From Tardiphaga sp. 709 (GTDB lineage Bacteria > Pseudomonadota > Alphaproteobacteria > Rhizobiales > Xanthobacteraceae), in the NCBI RefSeq assembly GCF_032401055.1, contig NZ_CP135529.1, positions 1,240,001-1,304,000 on the forward strand: a DNA stretch of 64,000 bases, written 5' to 3'. A program made the position numbers and the translations under genes. The notes below the pieces were generated by a model. The model was not told the DNA's origin and made no database searches. It saw only the letters and a list, made by a program, of their open reading frames with translations. Positions within the stretch are counted from its first letter, which is position 1. Each line of letters starts with the position of its first letter. This document shows positions 9,753 through 17,184 of this stretch, piece by piece.

Positions 9753-10270
9753 TGCACGTTCCGCACGGCATCGCCGACGCGCACCGTGCCGCCCTGGAGG
9801 ATCCTGCAGTTGAGGCCGGAGCGGTTGATCAGCGGATCGAAGATCGCCTTGCCGGTGATCTCCTCGATATGCCGGCACGGGATCGACAGCCGCGTCGATT
9901 CCAGCAGCGTCTCGCCGAGCCAGAACTGGCGACCGACGAGATGCGTCAGCGGCACGCCGGACACCGTGACATTACGGCGATGTTCCTCGGGACCGAGATC
10001 GATATTGTGATCGCGCTTCAGGGCCACCAGCGTCTCGTATTCAAACAACGTGACCTGACGCCCCTCTTCGGGCTTGTGCGAATAGAAGCCCTCCTCGCGG
10101 CCGATCATGTAGCGATCGCCCTCGATACCCTTGCCGGCGACCAGCGTGAGTTCGGGCATTTCGCGCATCGGCAGGAACGCGCGCGGCGTGATGTGGAGAT
10201 AGCGCACTACGCCAGTCCATGACGGGACCACGGCGCCGGCTACAGGTTTGGCAGTCAACGTATCGAGCAT
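9749..10270 (-). CDS. MOSC-domain molybdenum-cofactor protein
   Basis: A 173-residue protein starting MLDTLTAKPVAGAVV. MOSC-family features include GKGIEGDRYMIGR near residue 50, QVTLFEYETLVAL, RRNVTVSGVPLTHLVGRQFWLGE with the conserved RNVT stretch, and IPCRHIEEITGKAIF holding the conserved Cys that binds the molybdenum cofactor in this fold. Relatives such as YiiM, YcbX and mARC reduce N-hydroxylated compounds. I chose the ATG at 10270 because AAGGA sits 8 bases upstream; the ATG at 10279 has the same motif directly against it. The 4-base overlap with a flavin/2Fe-2S reductase suggests a two-component N-reductase (inferred). Confidence 0.88.
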   Translation of the reverse strand: MLDTLTAKPVAGAVVPSWTGVVRYLHITPRAFLPMREMPELTLVAGKGIEGDRYMIGREEGFYSHKPEEGRQVTLFEYETLVALKRDHNIDLGPEEHRRNVTVSGVPLTHLVGRQFWLGETLLESTRLSIPCRHIEEITGKAIFDPLINRSGLNCRILQGGTVRVGDAVRNVQ

Positions 10271-10303
10271 TTTTGTCATCCTTGCGTGCCTGAACAGCTT
10301 CGC

Positions 10304-10413
10304 CGTCATGCCCGGCGCATGCCGGGCATCCACGTCTTTCTCTTATGCAGCCAAGACGTGGATGGCCGGGACATCTAGCGAAGCCGCGCTTCGCGCTTTG
10401 CCCGGCCATAACG
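10304..10413. repeat. Dispersed palindromic repeat, family A, copy 2
   Basis: It shares CGTCATGCCCGGC, GCCGGGCATCCACGTCTT and AAGACGTGGATGGCCGGGAC with the other copies. The right arm is interrupted by about 25 extra bases (ATCTAGCGAAGCCGCGC, then TTCGCGCTTTG) before CCCGGCCATAACG. It lies between the MFS stop and the MOSC start. Confidence 0.82.
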
Positions 10414-10422
10414 GTGTGTGTG

Positions 10423-11739
10423 TTACGTCAGTTCCTTGTTCGCCATTTCCGGCGCGAAGGACGTCGCGATGGCGGTGATGCAGGCGCAGAAGATCAGGAA
10501 TACCGATACCGGCCAGGTCGCACCGGCCCATGTCATCAGCGATGCCGCGATCAGCGGGCTGAGACCGCCCGAGATGGCTGCGCCGACCTGGAAGCCGAGC
10601 GACGCACCGCTATAGCGCAGCTTCGCGGTGAACAGTTCCGAATACCAGGGCGCGCCGATGCCGAACATCACCATCTGGCCGAAGGAGATCGCGACGACGA
10701 TGGTGAGGATCACGATGGTTGGATCGCGGGTGTCGAGCAGCCAGAACATCGGGAATGCGAAGGCTGCGCAAAAGAGACAGCTTGCATAGAACATCGCCTT
10801 GCGACCGACCTTGTCCGACAGCCAGCCGAAGAACGGGATCGAGAACAGCGCAACGAAGGATGCGATGAAGGCGCCGTTCAGCACCAGCCCGCGCGACAGG
10901 CCGAGCTTCGACGTCGCATAGGACATGATGAACACGCCGGCGATCGAGGCATAGGCGATTTCCGAGATCTTCAGGCCAACGGCCGTGAAGAACGGACGGC
11001 GGTGATACTTGAAGATTTCAACGATCGGCATTTTGGCAACTTCGTTCTTCGCCTTCAACGCGCGGAATGCCGGCGTCTCTTCCATGCTCATGCGGATCCA
11101 GAGGCCGACGCCGACCAAAAGGATCGAGATCAGGAACGGAATGCGCCAGCCATAGCTCATGAAGTCTTCTTCAGGCAGTTGCGAGACCAGTGCGAACATG
11201 CCGATGGCCGCGAGATTGCCGACGGGGTTGCCCACCTGCACCATGCTGCCAAGGAAGCCGCGTTTATGCGTGGGACAGTTCTCGACCACCATCAGCACTG
11301 CACCGCCCCACTCGCCGCCAAGGCCGATGCCCTGCAGGAAACGGAGCGCGATGAGCAGGATCGGCGCCGCGATTCCAATTTGTGCATAGGTCGGCAGCAA
11401 ACCGATCGCGAATGTGCCAAGGCCCATCACCATGATGGTAATAGCGAGCATCGCCTTACGGCCGACACGGTCGCCATAGTGACCGAAGATCGCGGCACCC
11501 AGCGGACGTGCGAGAAAGCCGACCGCATAGGTGCCGAACGCTGCAATAGTTGCGAGTGCCGGATCGCCGGCGGCGAAGAACACCTTGTTGAACACCAGCG
11601 CGGTTGCCGCGCCGTAGATCAGGAAGTCGTACCACTCCACAGCGGTGCCGATCACGCTCGACCAGACGATCTTGCGCAGCACTGCGTCGTCGGGATGGTC
11701 GGCAGTTGTAACTGCATTGAATTCTTCTGCGACGGTCAT
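10423..11739 (-). CDS. MFS transporter, metabolite:H+ symporter (MHS) family
   Basis: A 438-residue protein with about 12 membrane segments. The N-terminal part VWSSVIGTAVEWYDFLIYG is the MHS-subfamily signature (relatives ShiA, ProP, KgtP). The loop 2-3 MFS motif appears as FGHYGDRVGRKAML near residue 85 and again as FGWLSDKVGRKAMFY near 305. The family imports organic acids, betaines or other small metabolites with protons, and the substrate is not readable here. It lies between ridA and the MOSC pair in the same direction, with gaps of 138 and 152 bases, so co-transcription is possible but unproven. Confidence 0.87.
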   Translation of the reverse strand: MTVAEEFNAVTTADHPDDAVLRKIVWSSVIGTAVEWYDFLIYGAATALVFNKVFFAAGDPALATIAAFGTYAVGFLARPLGAAIFGHYGDRVGRKAMLAITIMVMGLGTFAIGLLPTYAQIGIAAPILLIALRFLQGIGLGGEWGGAVLMVVENCPTHKRGFLGSMVQVGNPVGNLAAIGMFALVSQLPEEDFMSYGWRIPFLISILLVGVGLWIRMSMEETPAFRALKAKNEVAKMPIVEIFKYHRRPFFTAVGLKISEIAYASIAGVFIMSYATSKLGLSRGLVLNGAFIASFVALFSIPFFGWLSDKVGRKAMFYASCLFCAAFAFPMFWLLDTRDPTIVILTIVVAISFGQMVMFGIGAPWYSELFTAKLRYSGASLGFQVGAAISGGLSPLIAASLMTWAGATWPVSVFLIFCACITAIATSFAPEMANKELT

Positions 11740-11877
11740 CGTTCACTCCTTCAAAAGACATGTTCAGTTTCAGGCGCATGGGCTCGTTCCGTGCCACGAC
11801 ATCTCGCGGCGCGGTCCGGGTCTTCTCGTGAACTTTCGCTGTTGCTTCAGTCGCCCCAGCGCAGGCGATGGTGATGC

Positions 11878-12225
11878 TTAAGGAATGGCAGCGATGGCTG
11901 CGATCTCGACGCAGATCGACGGATTGGCGAGCCGTGCTTCGACACAGGCGCGCGCGGGCGATGCGCCTGCCGGCACCCACTCATCCCAGACCGTATTGAA
12001 AGCCGCGAAATCCGCGATGTTCGGCAACCACACCGTGGCGCTCAGGATCGATGACTTGTCGGTACCTGCTTCGCTCAGCAGCGCATCGATCTTGGCGAGC
12101 ACTTCAGCGGCCTGCGCTTCGACGCCGACGGACAGATCGTCCGGCACTTGCCCTGCGAGATAAACGAGACCACCATGCACAGTGGCCATGCTGAGCCGCT
12201 TACCGGGCTTCAAACGCTTGATCAT
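11878..12225 (-). CDS. RidA-family protein (reactive enamine/imine deaminase type)
   Basis: A 115-residue protein, the typical RidA length, with MATVHGGLVYLAGQVPDD near residue 13, VWLPNIADFAAFNTVWDEW near 65 and PARACVEARLANPSICVEI near 90. The Arg in PARACVEA corresponds to the substrate-binding Arg of RidA enzymes that hydrolyse 2-aminoacrylate-type imines. Subfamily cannot be fixed by eye. It is the first gene of the leftward set facing the XRE-cupin regulator across a 329-base gap, so the two may be co-regulated. Confidence 0.85.
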   Translation of the reverse strand: MIKRLKPGKRLSMATVHGGLVYLAGQVPDDLSVGVEAQAAEVLAKIDALLSEAGTDKSSILSATVWLPNIADFAAFNTVWDEWVPAGASPARACVEARLANPSICVEIAAIAAIP

Positions 12226-12554
12226 CTATCTGCCTTCGTGTCGTTTTCTGAGGACATATTCCCGTCATCAAAATCCAACATGTTTACTGCTGGAAATCAA
12301 CGTCACGAAAATCGGCATCTGATGCCTAAATCGGCAAAATGCAGCCGATGCACATACCGGAGGCGATAAATCGGCATTTCCCCGCGCTTTTGCCTAAATT
12401 ATCCTTGCTCGTGCTGGAAATATCTGCAGCAATGTTTTCCAACAGAAACACTCCGGTATCGCTCTGGAGCTCTTTCAAAGAGATCAGCGAGACGGCCCTT
12501 CCACCATCGCCGCGCGCCCTCTAAAAGAACAAGCACCTCATCAGGAGATCGACG
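12226..12554. other. Divergent promoter region with short repeated motifs
   Basis: This 329-base AT-richer gap separates ridA from the XRE-cupin gene. AAATCGGCA occurs three times in one direction, at 12309-12317, 12328-12336 and 12368-12376 (steps of 19 and 40 bases). TGCCTAAAT occurs twice, at 12323-12331 and 12391-12399. The second word recurs in reverse orientation in front of the two peptide-binding protein genes. These are candidate operator parts, and no protein coding is supported here. Confidence 0.5.
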
Positions 12555-13118
12555 TTGCTCGACGTCAGCAAGAATGCGGTTGGCTTCAACTTGCGCCAGC
12601 TACGCACCACCAAGGGACTGACGCTGGATCAGCTCGCCACCCAGAGCGAACTGACCCGCGGCTATATCTCCCTCGTCGAGCGCGGCCTGAAAACGCCGTC
12701 GGTCAATGCGCTGCTGCGCCTGGCCGCCGCGCTCGATGTCAACGTCACCTATCTGTTCGACCCCAACCCAACGCCGGCCCCGCGCTACACGCTATTCCGG
12801 CAGGACGAACAGCAAACGCCCATGCAGGACGACGGCGTTGATCTGCTGGCGCTGGCCGCGGGCCGCACACGCAAGATGATGGAGCCGTTCCTGATCCGGC
12901 CGCCGCTGAAATTCGCGCCGCGCGCATCGCATGCGGGCGAGGAATTCCTGTTCGTCATATCAGGCAAGATGGCGATCAAGATCGAGGACGAAGAGATCGT
13001 CCTGAAGAAAGGCGACTGCCTGTACTTTTCCGGCGAGACACCGCACTGGGTGCGCAGCATCGGCAAGCCCAAGGCCGATGTGCTGCTCGTGGTGTCGGCA
13101 GCATCGCCCGAGCGTTAG
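12555..13118 (+). CDS. XRE-family regulator with C-terminal cupin sensor domain
   Basis: A 187-residue protein with a TTG start at 12555 preceded by AGGAG seven bases upstream. Residues 10-65 form an XRE helix-turn-helix (LRQLRTTKGLTLDQLA, then LTRGYISLVERGLKTPSV). Residues about 110-180 form a cupin_2 barrel (RASHAGEEFLFVISGKMAIK, then LKKGDCLYFSGETPHWVRS). This arrangement is that of PuuR/SutR-like regulators, where the cupin binds a small ligand. It sits between the ridA/MFS set and the peptide-uptake island and could control either. Sequence words shared between its own upstream region and the binding-protein promoters favour the latter (inferred). Confidence 0.88.
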   Translation: MLDVSKNAVGFNLRQLRTTKGLTLDQLATQSELTRGYISLVERGLKTPSVNALLRLAAALDVNVTYLFDPNPTPAPRYTLFRQDEQQTPMQDDGVDLLALAAGRTRKMMEPFLIRPPLKFAPRASHAGEEFLFVISGKMAIKIEDEEIVLKKGDCLYFSGETPHWVRSIGKPKADVLLVVSAASPER

Positions 13119-13164
13119 TACCGGCTCATCCCCGTCATTACGAGGTCATTCGCAAAAACAAAGA

Positions 13165-13190
13165 CGCCGGCCTGATCACTCAGGCCGGCG
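13165..13190 (-). terminator. Terminator of the first peptide-binding protein gene
   Basis: An 11-base perfect stem, CGCCGGCCTGA (13165-13175) and TCAGGCCGGCG (13180-13190), with a TCAC loop. On the minus strand it is followed by TCTTTGTTTTTG, so it fits a Rho-independent terminator about 40 bases after the stop of the gene ending at 13228. A near-identical copy ends the second paralogue. Confidence 0.85.
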
Positions 13191-13227
13191 CTCTCTTATT
13201 CAAACCTGCCCGCCGCAGCGGCGCCGG

Positions 13228-14853
13228 TTACTCCTTCTTGTCGATGTTCCAGAACACCGGAGTGGCGGCGCCCGGCAGCACGCCGGTCAGCGACTTCCGC
13301 CATATGCTGGGGATCCGGTATTCGCCAAGCGGCAGATACGCGACCTGCTCGAGCGCACGGGCCTGGACTTCCGCAGCGGCAGCCTTCTGTTCCGCAGGCG
13401 TCGCTGCGCGCGCATACTTGTCGCGCAGTTCTTCGATCTTGGCGTCCTCGAACCATCCGAACCAGCCGCCATTCTTGCCGCGGCCCGAAGTCGAGACGTT
13501 GGAAACCGGGTTAAGAATGTCAGCAGCGACCCAATTGGTGAAGAACATGTTCCAGCCGCCCTCCTTGACGGGCTTCTGGCTGGCGCGGCGCGTCACCACG
13601 GTCTGCCAGTCGGTGGCTTGCACTTCGACCTTGAAGCCGGCATCGCGCAGAAGCTGCGCTGCAACGATCGGCTGCGCCTTTAGCGACGACACGTCGGTCG
13701 GCGCCATGATGACTACGGGCGTGCCATCGTAACCGGAATCGGCCAGCGCCTTCTTGGCTTCCGCCATGCCGCTGCCCTTGACCATGGTTTCCGAACCGAC
13801 GTCGGTGTCATTCGGCGTGCCGCAGCCGAACATGGCACCGCAGATCTTCATGTAGTCGGGATTACCGACCAGCGCATCGAGCACCGGCTTCTGGTTCATC
13901 GCGAGGAATGCCGCGCGGCGCACCTTGACGTTGTCGAAGGGAGGCAACAGGAAGTTCATACGCCCCAACGTCTGGTAACCGAGCTCGTTCAGAACCTCGA
14001 TCTTGAGGTCCTTGTCCTTGACGAGAATCGGCAGCAGGTCGTAGGGACCGTTCTCCATGAAATCGATGTCGCCGGACTGCAGCGCGTTCACCGCCGTCTG
14101 CGCATCGGGCATCGTGACCCATTCGACGCGGTCGACCTTAACGACCTTGCCACCGGCCGCCCAGCTCGCAGGCTCGGAGCGCGGCACGTAGTCCTTGTTC
14201 TTCTCATAGACCGCCTTCACGCCCGGCTGGAATTCAGCCTGCACGAACTTGAACGGACCCGAACCGATCTGCTCCGGAATGGCCTTGCCGGCGGGCGTCT
14301 CGGCGAGACGCTTCGGCATCATGAACGGCACCAGCGACGATGGCTTGGCGATCGAATCCAGCACCAGACCGTAGGGCTCCTTGAGCGTCAGCACGATGGT
14401 CTTCGCGTCGGGGGCTTCGATGCTCTTGGTGAAGTCCATGAGCTTCTGGCCCATGCCGTCATTGCGGCCCCAGCGCTGCAGCGAAGCGACGCAATCTTCC
14501 GCAGTGACAGGCTTGCCGTCATGCCACTTCAGGCCGTCGCGCAGCGTGAAAGTGTAGACCATCTTGTCATCGGAGACCTTGTACTCCGCCATCTGCGGCT
14601 GGACTTTGAAGTTTGCGTCCATCGCCAGCAACGTGTCGTAAACCATGTAACCGTGATCGCGCACGATATAGGCCGTGGTAATACCCGGATCGAGCACGCG
14701 CAGATCCGAGTGCATCACTGCGGTGATTGTCTTGCCGGCAGCATGCGCGGGCGACGACAGCACCGGCAGCGCGAGCGCAACGGCTACCGCCAGACCTGGT
14801 AGCGTCAATTTCGTGAAGGCCGCAGAACGCTGCCAACGTGACATGTAGGACAT
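13228..14853 (-). CDS. ABC transporter peptide-binding protein (SBP family 5), paralogue 1
   Basis: A 541-residue periplasmic binding protein of the DppA/OppA class. The ATG at 14853 (MSYMSRWQRSAAF) has AGGAGAG six bases upstream. A signal peptide runs to about residue 38 (VLSSPAHAA, then GKTITAVMHSDLRVLDPG). Family segments include YTFTLRDGLKWHDGKPVTAEDCV near residue 95 and IMAPTDVSSLKAQPIVAAQLL near 390. It captures oligopeptides or related compounds for the DppBCDF transporter at 18.6-22.1 kb. It is a tandem paralogue of the gene at 15248-16876, with most residues identical and shared flanking sequence including the terminator. Its codon use and length give no sign of decay. Confidence 0.92.
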   Translation of the reverse strand: MSYMSRWQRSAAFTKLTLPGLAVAVALALPVLSSPAHAAGKTITAVMHSDLRVLDPGITTAYIVRDHGYMVYDTLLAMDANFKVQPQMAEYKVSDDKMVYTFTLRDGLKWHDGKPVTAEDCVASLQRWGRNDGMGQKLMDFTKSIEAPDAKTIVLTLKEPYGLVLDSIAKPSSLVPFMMPKRLAETPAGKAIPEQIGSGPFKFVQAEFQPGVKAVYEKNKDYVPRSEPASWAAGGKVVKVDRVEWVTMPDAQTAVNALQSGDIDFMENGPYDLLPILVKDKDLKIEVLNELGYQTLGRMNFLLPPFDNVKVRRAAFLAMNQKPVLDALVGNPDYMKICGAMFGCGTPNDTDVGSETMVKGSGMAEAKKALADSGYDGTPVVIMAPTDVSSLKAQPIVAAQLLRDAGFKVEVQATDWQTVVTRRASQKPVKEGGWNMFFTNWVAADILNPVSNVSTSGRGKNGGWFGWFEDAKIEELRDKYARAATPAEQKAAAAEVQARALEQVAYLPLGEYRIPSIWRKSLTGVLPGAATPVFWNIDKKE

Positions 14854-15091
14854 TCGATCTCTCCTGACTTGAAACTGACCATCGGTCGATGATTGCTTGT
14901 GCAACGCGATAGAAATTTAGGCGCGACCACGCGTTGCCTTTATCTTTTAGACATCAAAGACTTGCATCAAGCGTGATGCGCGTCAATCGCGTTTTCCACG
15001 CGCTACATCCACATGCTGCAGAATGCATTCCAACGCACGTCGTCAATTTGCAAAGGAGATTACCTGCTGCTGCCAAGTCACGCACGCAGTC

Positions 15092-15158
15092 AACGGCATG
15101 CTCGCCCCGCTGCGCGCGACATGGCAATCATGGGTGCGACCATCGAACGCATCGCTCG
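15092..15158 (+). pseudogene. Remnant of the M20 peptidase 5' region left by tandem duplication
   Basis: AACGGCATGCTCG followed by GCGCGCGA, ATGGGTGCGACCATCGA and CGCATCGC reproduces the M20 gene from 17284 to about 17350, with scattered substitutions. The fragment lacks the gene's start codon and first 99 bases, and it runs directly into GTCATTCGCAAAAACAAA, the left boundary of the duplicated block. It is about 67 bases long and non-functional. It shows that the duplicated unit once reached from the binding-protein terminator into the peptidase gene. Confidence 0.8.
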
Positions 15159-15181
15159 TGGAGAGTCATTCGCAAAAACAA

Positions 15182-15213
15182 AAACGCCGGCCTGATCACT
15201 CAGGCCGGCGTTT
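15182..15213 (-). terminator. Terminator of the second peptide-binding protein gene
   Basis: A 14-base stem, AAACGCCGGCCTGA (15182-15195) and TCAGGCCGGCGTTT (15200-15213), with a TCAC loop, followed on the minus strand by TTGTTTTTGCG. It is the copy of the hairpin at 13165-13190 and ends the gene that stops at 15248. Confidence 0.87.
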
Positions 15214-15247
15214 GTTACTTCACACAGACCGCCGCAGCGGTGCCGGG

Positions 15248-16876
15248 TTAGTCCTTCTTGTCGATATTCCAGAACATCGGAATGGCAGCGCCCTGGGTGA
15301 CGCCGGTTAGCGAGGTGCGCCAGATGCTCGGCACCTTGTATTCGCCGAGCGGGATGTAGATCACCTTCTCGTAGATTTCCTTCTGAATCTCGGCAGCAAG
15401 CTTCTTCTGCTCTTCCGGTGTGGTCGCACGTGCGTATTTGTCGCGCAGCACTTCCAGCTCGGCATCTTCGCTCCAGCCGAACCAGCCACCATTGCTCTTG
15501 CCGCGGCCCGAGGTCGCGACATTGCTGATGGGATTGAGAATGTCGGCGCCGACCCAGTTCGAGAAGAACATGTTCCAGCCGCCTTCCTTGACGGGCTTCT
15601 GGCTCGGACGACGGCTGAGGACCGTCTGCCAGTCGGTGGCCTGCACTTCGACCTTGAAGCCGACATTGCGGAGCAACTGCGCGGCAACGATCGGCTGAGC
15701 CTTGAGTGTGGTCACGTCGGTCGGCGCCATGATGGTCACCGGCGTGCCGTCGTAGCCGGCTTCAGCAAGCAGCTTCTTGGCTTCCTCGACGCCATTGCCC
15801 TTCACCAGGCTTTCCGAACCCACATCCGTCGCATTCGGCGTATCGCAACCGAACACGGCGCCGCAGACCTTGTAGTATTTGGCATCGCCAACCAGCGCAT
15901 CCAGCACCGGCTTCTGGCTCATCGCCAGGAACGCAGCACGGCGAATCTTCGGATTGTCGAAGGGCGGGTTGAGGAAGTTCATGCGGCCGAAGGTCTGGAA
16001 GCCCAGCGGGTTGAGCACTTCGATCTTGAGCTCCGGATCCTTCGCCAGGACCGGCAACAGGTCGTAGGGACCATTTTCCATGAAGTCGATGTCACCCGAC
16101 TGCAGCGCATTCACCGCGGTCTGCGCATCGGGCATGGTGATCCATTCGACGCGATCCACCTTCACCACCTTGCCGCCGGCCTGCCAGTCGGTCGGCTCGG
16201 AACGCGGCTTGTAGTCCTTGAATTTCTCGTAGACCGCCTTCACGCCGGGCTGGAATTCAGCCTGCACGAACTTGAACGGACCCGAACCGATCTGCTCGGA
16301 AATCGCCTTCCCTGCCGGCGTTTCGGCGAGACGCCTCGGCATCATGAACGGCACCAGCGACGACGGCTTGGCGATGGAGTCGAGCACGAGGCCGTAGGGC
16401 TCCTTCAGCGTCAGTACGATGGTCTTGGCGTCGGGTGCCTCGATGCTCTTGGTGAAGTCCATGAGCTTCTGGCCCATGCCGTCATTGCGGCCCCAGCGCT
16501 TCAGCGACGCCACGCAATCCTCGGCGGTGACCGGCGCGCCGTCATGCCACTTCAGGCCGTCACGCAACGTGAATGTATAGACAAGCTTGTCGTCGGAGAC
16601 CTTCCAGTCGGCCATCTGCGGCTTGATCTCGTATTTCGAGTTCATGCCGAGCAGCGTATCGTAAACCATATAGCCGTGGTCGCGGACAATATAGCCGGTC
16701 GTGATGCCGGGATCGAGCACGCGCAAATCGGAATGCATCACTGCAGTGATGGTCTTGCCTGCAGCATGCGCGGGCGACGACAGCACCGGCAGCGCGAGCG
16801 CAACGGCGACCGCCAGACCGGGCAGCGCAAATTTCGTGAAGGCCGCAGAATGCTGCCAACGTGACATGTAGGACAC
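15248..16876 (-). CDS. ABC transporter peptide-binding protein (SBP family 5), paralogue 2
   Basis: A 542-residue DppA/OppA-class periplasmic protein starting MSYMSRWQHSAAF, with the same signal peptide as paralogue 1 (SSPAHAA, then GKTITAVMHSD). Alignment by eye with the gene at 13228-14853 is collinear over the whole length with one extra residue. Differences cluster in surface and ligand-side segments, for example DPELKIEVLNPLGFQTFG versus DKDLKIEVLNELGYQTLG. It faces the M20 peptidase gene across a 308-base promoter region and should feed the same permease. Two close paralogues beside one transporter suggest separated ligand ranges (inferred). Confidence 0.92.
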   Translation of the reverse strand: MSYMSRWQHSAAFTKFALPGLAVAVALALPVLSSPAHAAGKTITAVMHSDLRVLDPGITTGYIVRDHGYMVYDTLLGMNSKYEIKPQMADWKVSDDKLVYTFTLRDGLKWHDGAPVTAEDCVASLKRWGRNDGMGQKLMDFTKSIEAPDAKTIVLTLKEPYGLVLDSIAKPSSLVPFMMPRRLAETPAGKAISEQIGSGPFKFVQAEFQPGVKAVYEKFKDYKPRSEPTDWQAGGKVVKVDRVEWITMPDAQTAVNALQSGDIDFMENGPYDLLPVLAKDPELKIEVLNPLGFQTFGRMNFLNPPFDNPKIRRAAFLAMSQKPVLDALVGDAKYYKVCGAVFGCDTPNATDVGSESLVKGNGVEEAKKLLAEAGYDGTPVTIMAPTDVTTLKAQPIVAAQLLRNVGFKVEVQATDWQTVLSRRPSQKPVKEGGWNMFFSNWVGADILNPISNVATSGRGKSNGGWFGWSEDAELEVLRDKYARATTPEEQKKLAAEIQKEIYEKVIYIPLGEYKVPSIWRTSLTGVTQGAAIPMFWNIDKKD

Positions 16877-17184
16877 TCAAATCTCTCCTGACTGGAATCT
16901 GACCATCGATCGATGATCGATTATGCAACGCGATAGAATTTTAGGCGCCTTCGCGTATTGCCTTTATCATTTAGGCTTCAAGGACTTGGCATCAAGCGTG
17001 ATGCGCGTCAATCGCGTTTTCCACGCGATGCATCCACACGGTGTAGAATGCATTGCAATGCACATCGTCGATTTGCAAAGGCGATTGCGCTGCTGCTAAG
17101 TCATGCCCGAATTCGCGCAATACGCAGATGCATCTTGCACCTGATAATTTGTGACAAAAATTCTCATCCAAGAGGAATGACTTG
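16877..17184. other. Divergent promoter region of binding protein 2 and M20 peptidase
   Basis: A 308-base gap between divergent genes. It contains TTTTAGGC at 16939-16946 and ATTTAGGC at 16969-16976, the reverse complement of the GCCTAAAT word seen upstream of the XRE-cupin gene. AAGAGGAATGA before 17185 is the peptidase ribosome-binding region. No ORF is supported. Confidence 0.5.

Larger units (their letters stand above)
14854..15247. other. Gap between the two binding-protein genes: promoter, duplication scar, terminator
   Basis: A 394-base gap. 14854-15085 matches the promoter side of the second paralogue (16877-17105), including AATCGCGTTTTCCACGCG and ATTTGCAAAG. 15092-15158 is a remnant of the M20 peptidase gene, and 15182-15213 is the terminator of the second paralogue. 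Short open frames here (for example 15013-15195) are not genes. Confidence 0.75.

Noticed and set aside
10345-11874. 509-residue plus-strand open frame over the MFS gene
   Set aside because: The minus strand encodes a full MHS transporter with membrane segments; the plus-strand product is a charged, Cys/Arg/His-rich shadow.
15013-15195. Short plus-strand frames in the gap between the two binding-protein genes
   Set aside because: They are built from promoter sequence plus the peptidase remnant and have no ribosome-binding site or conserved product.
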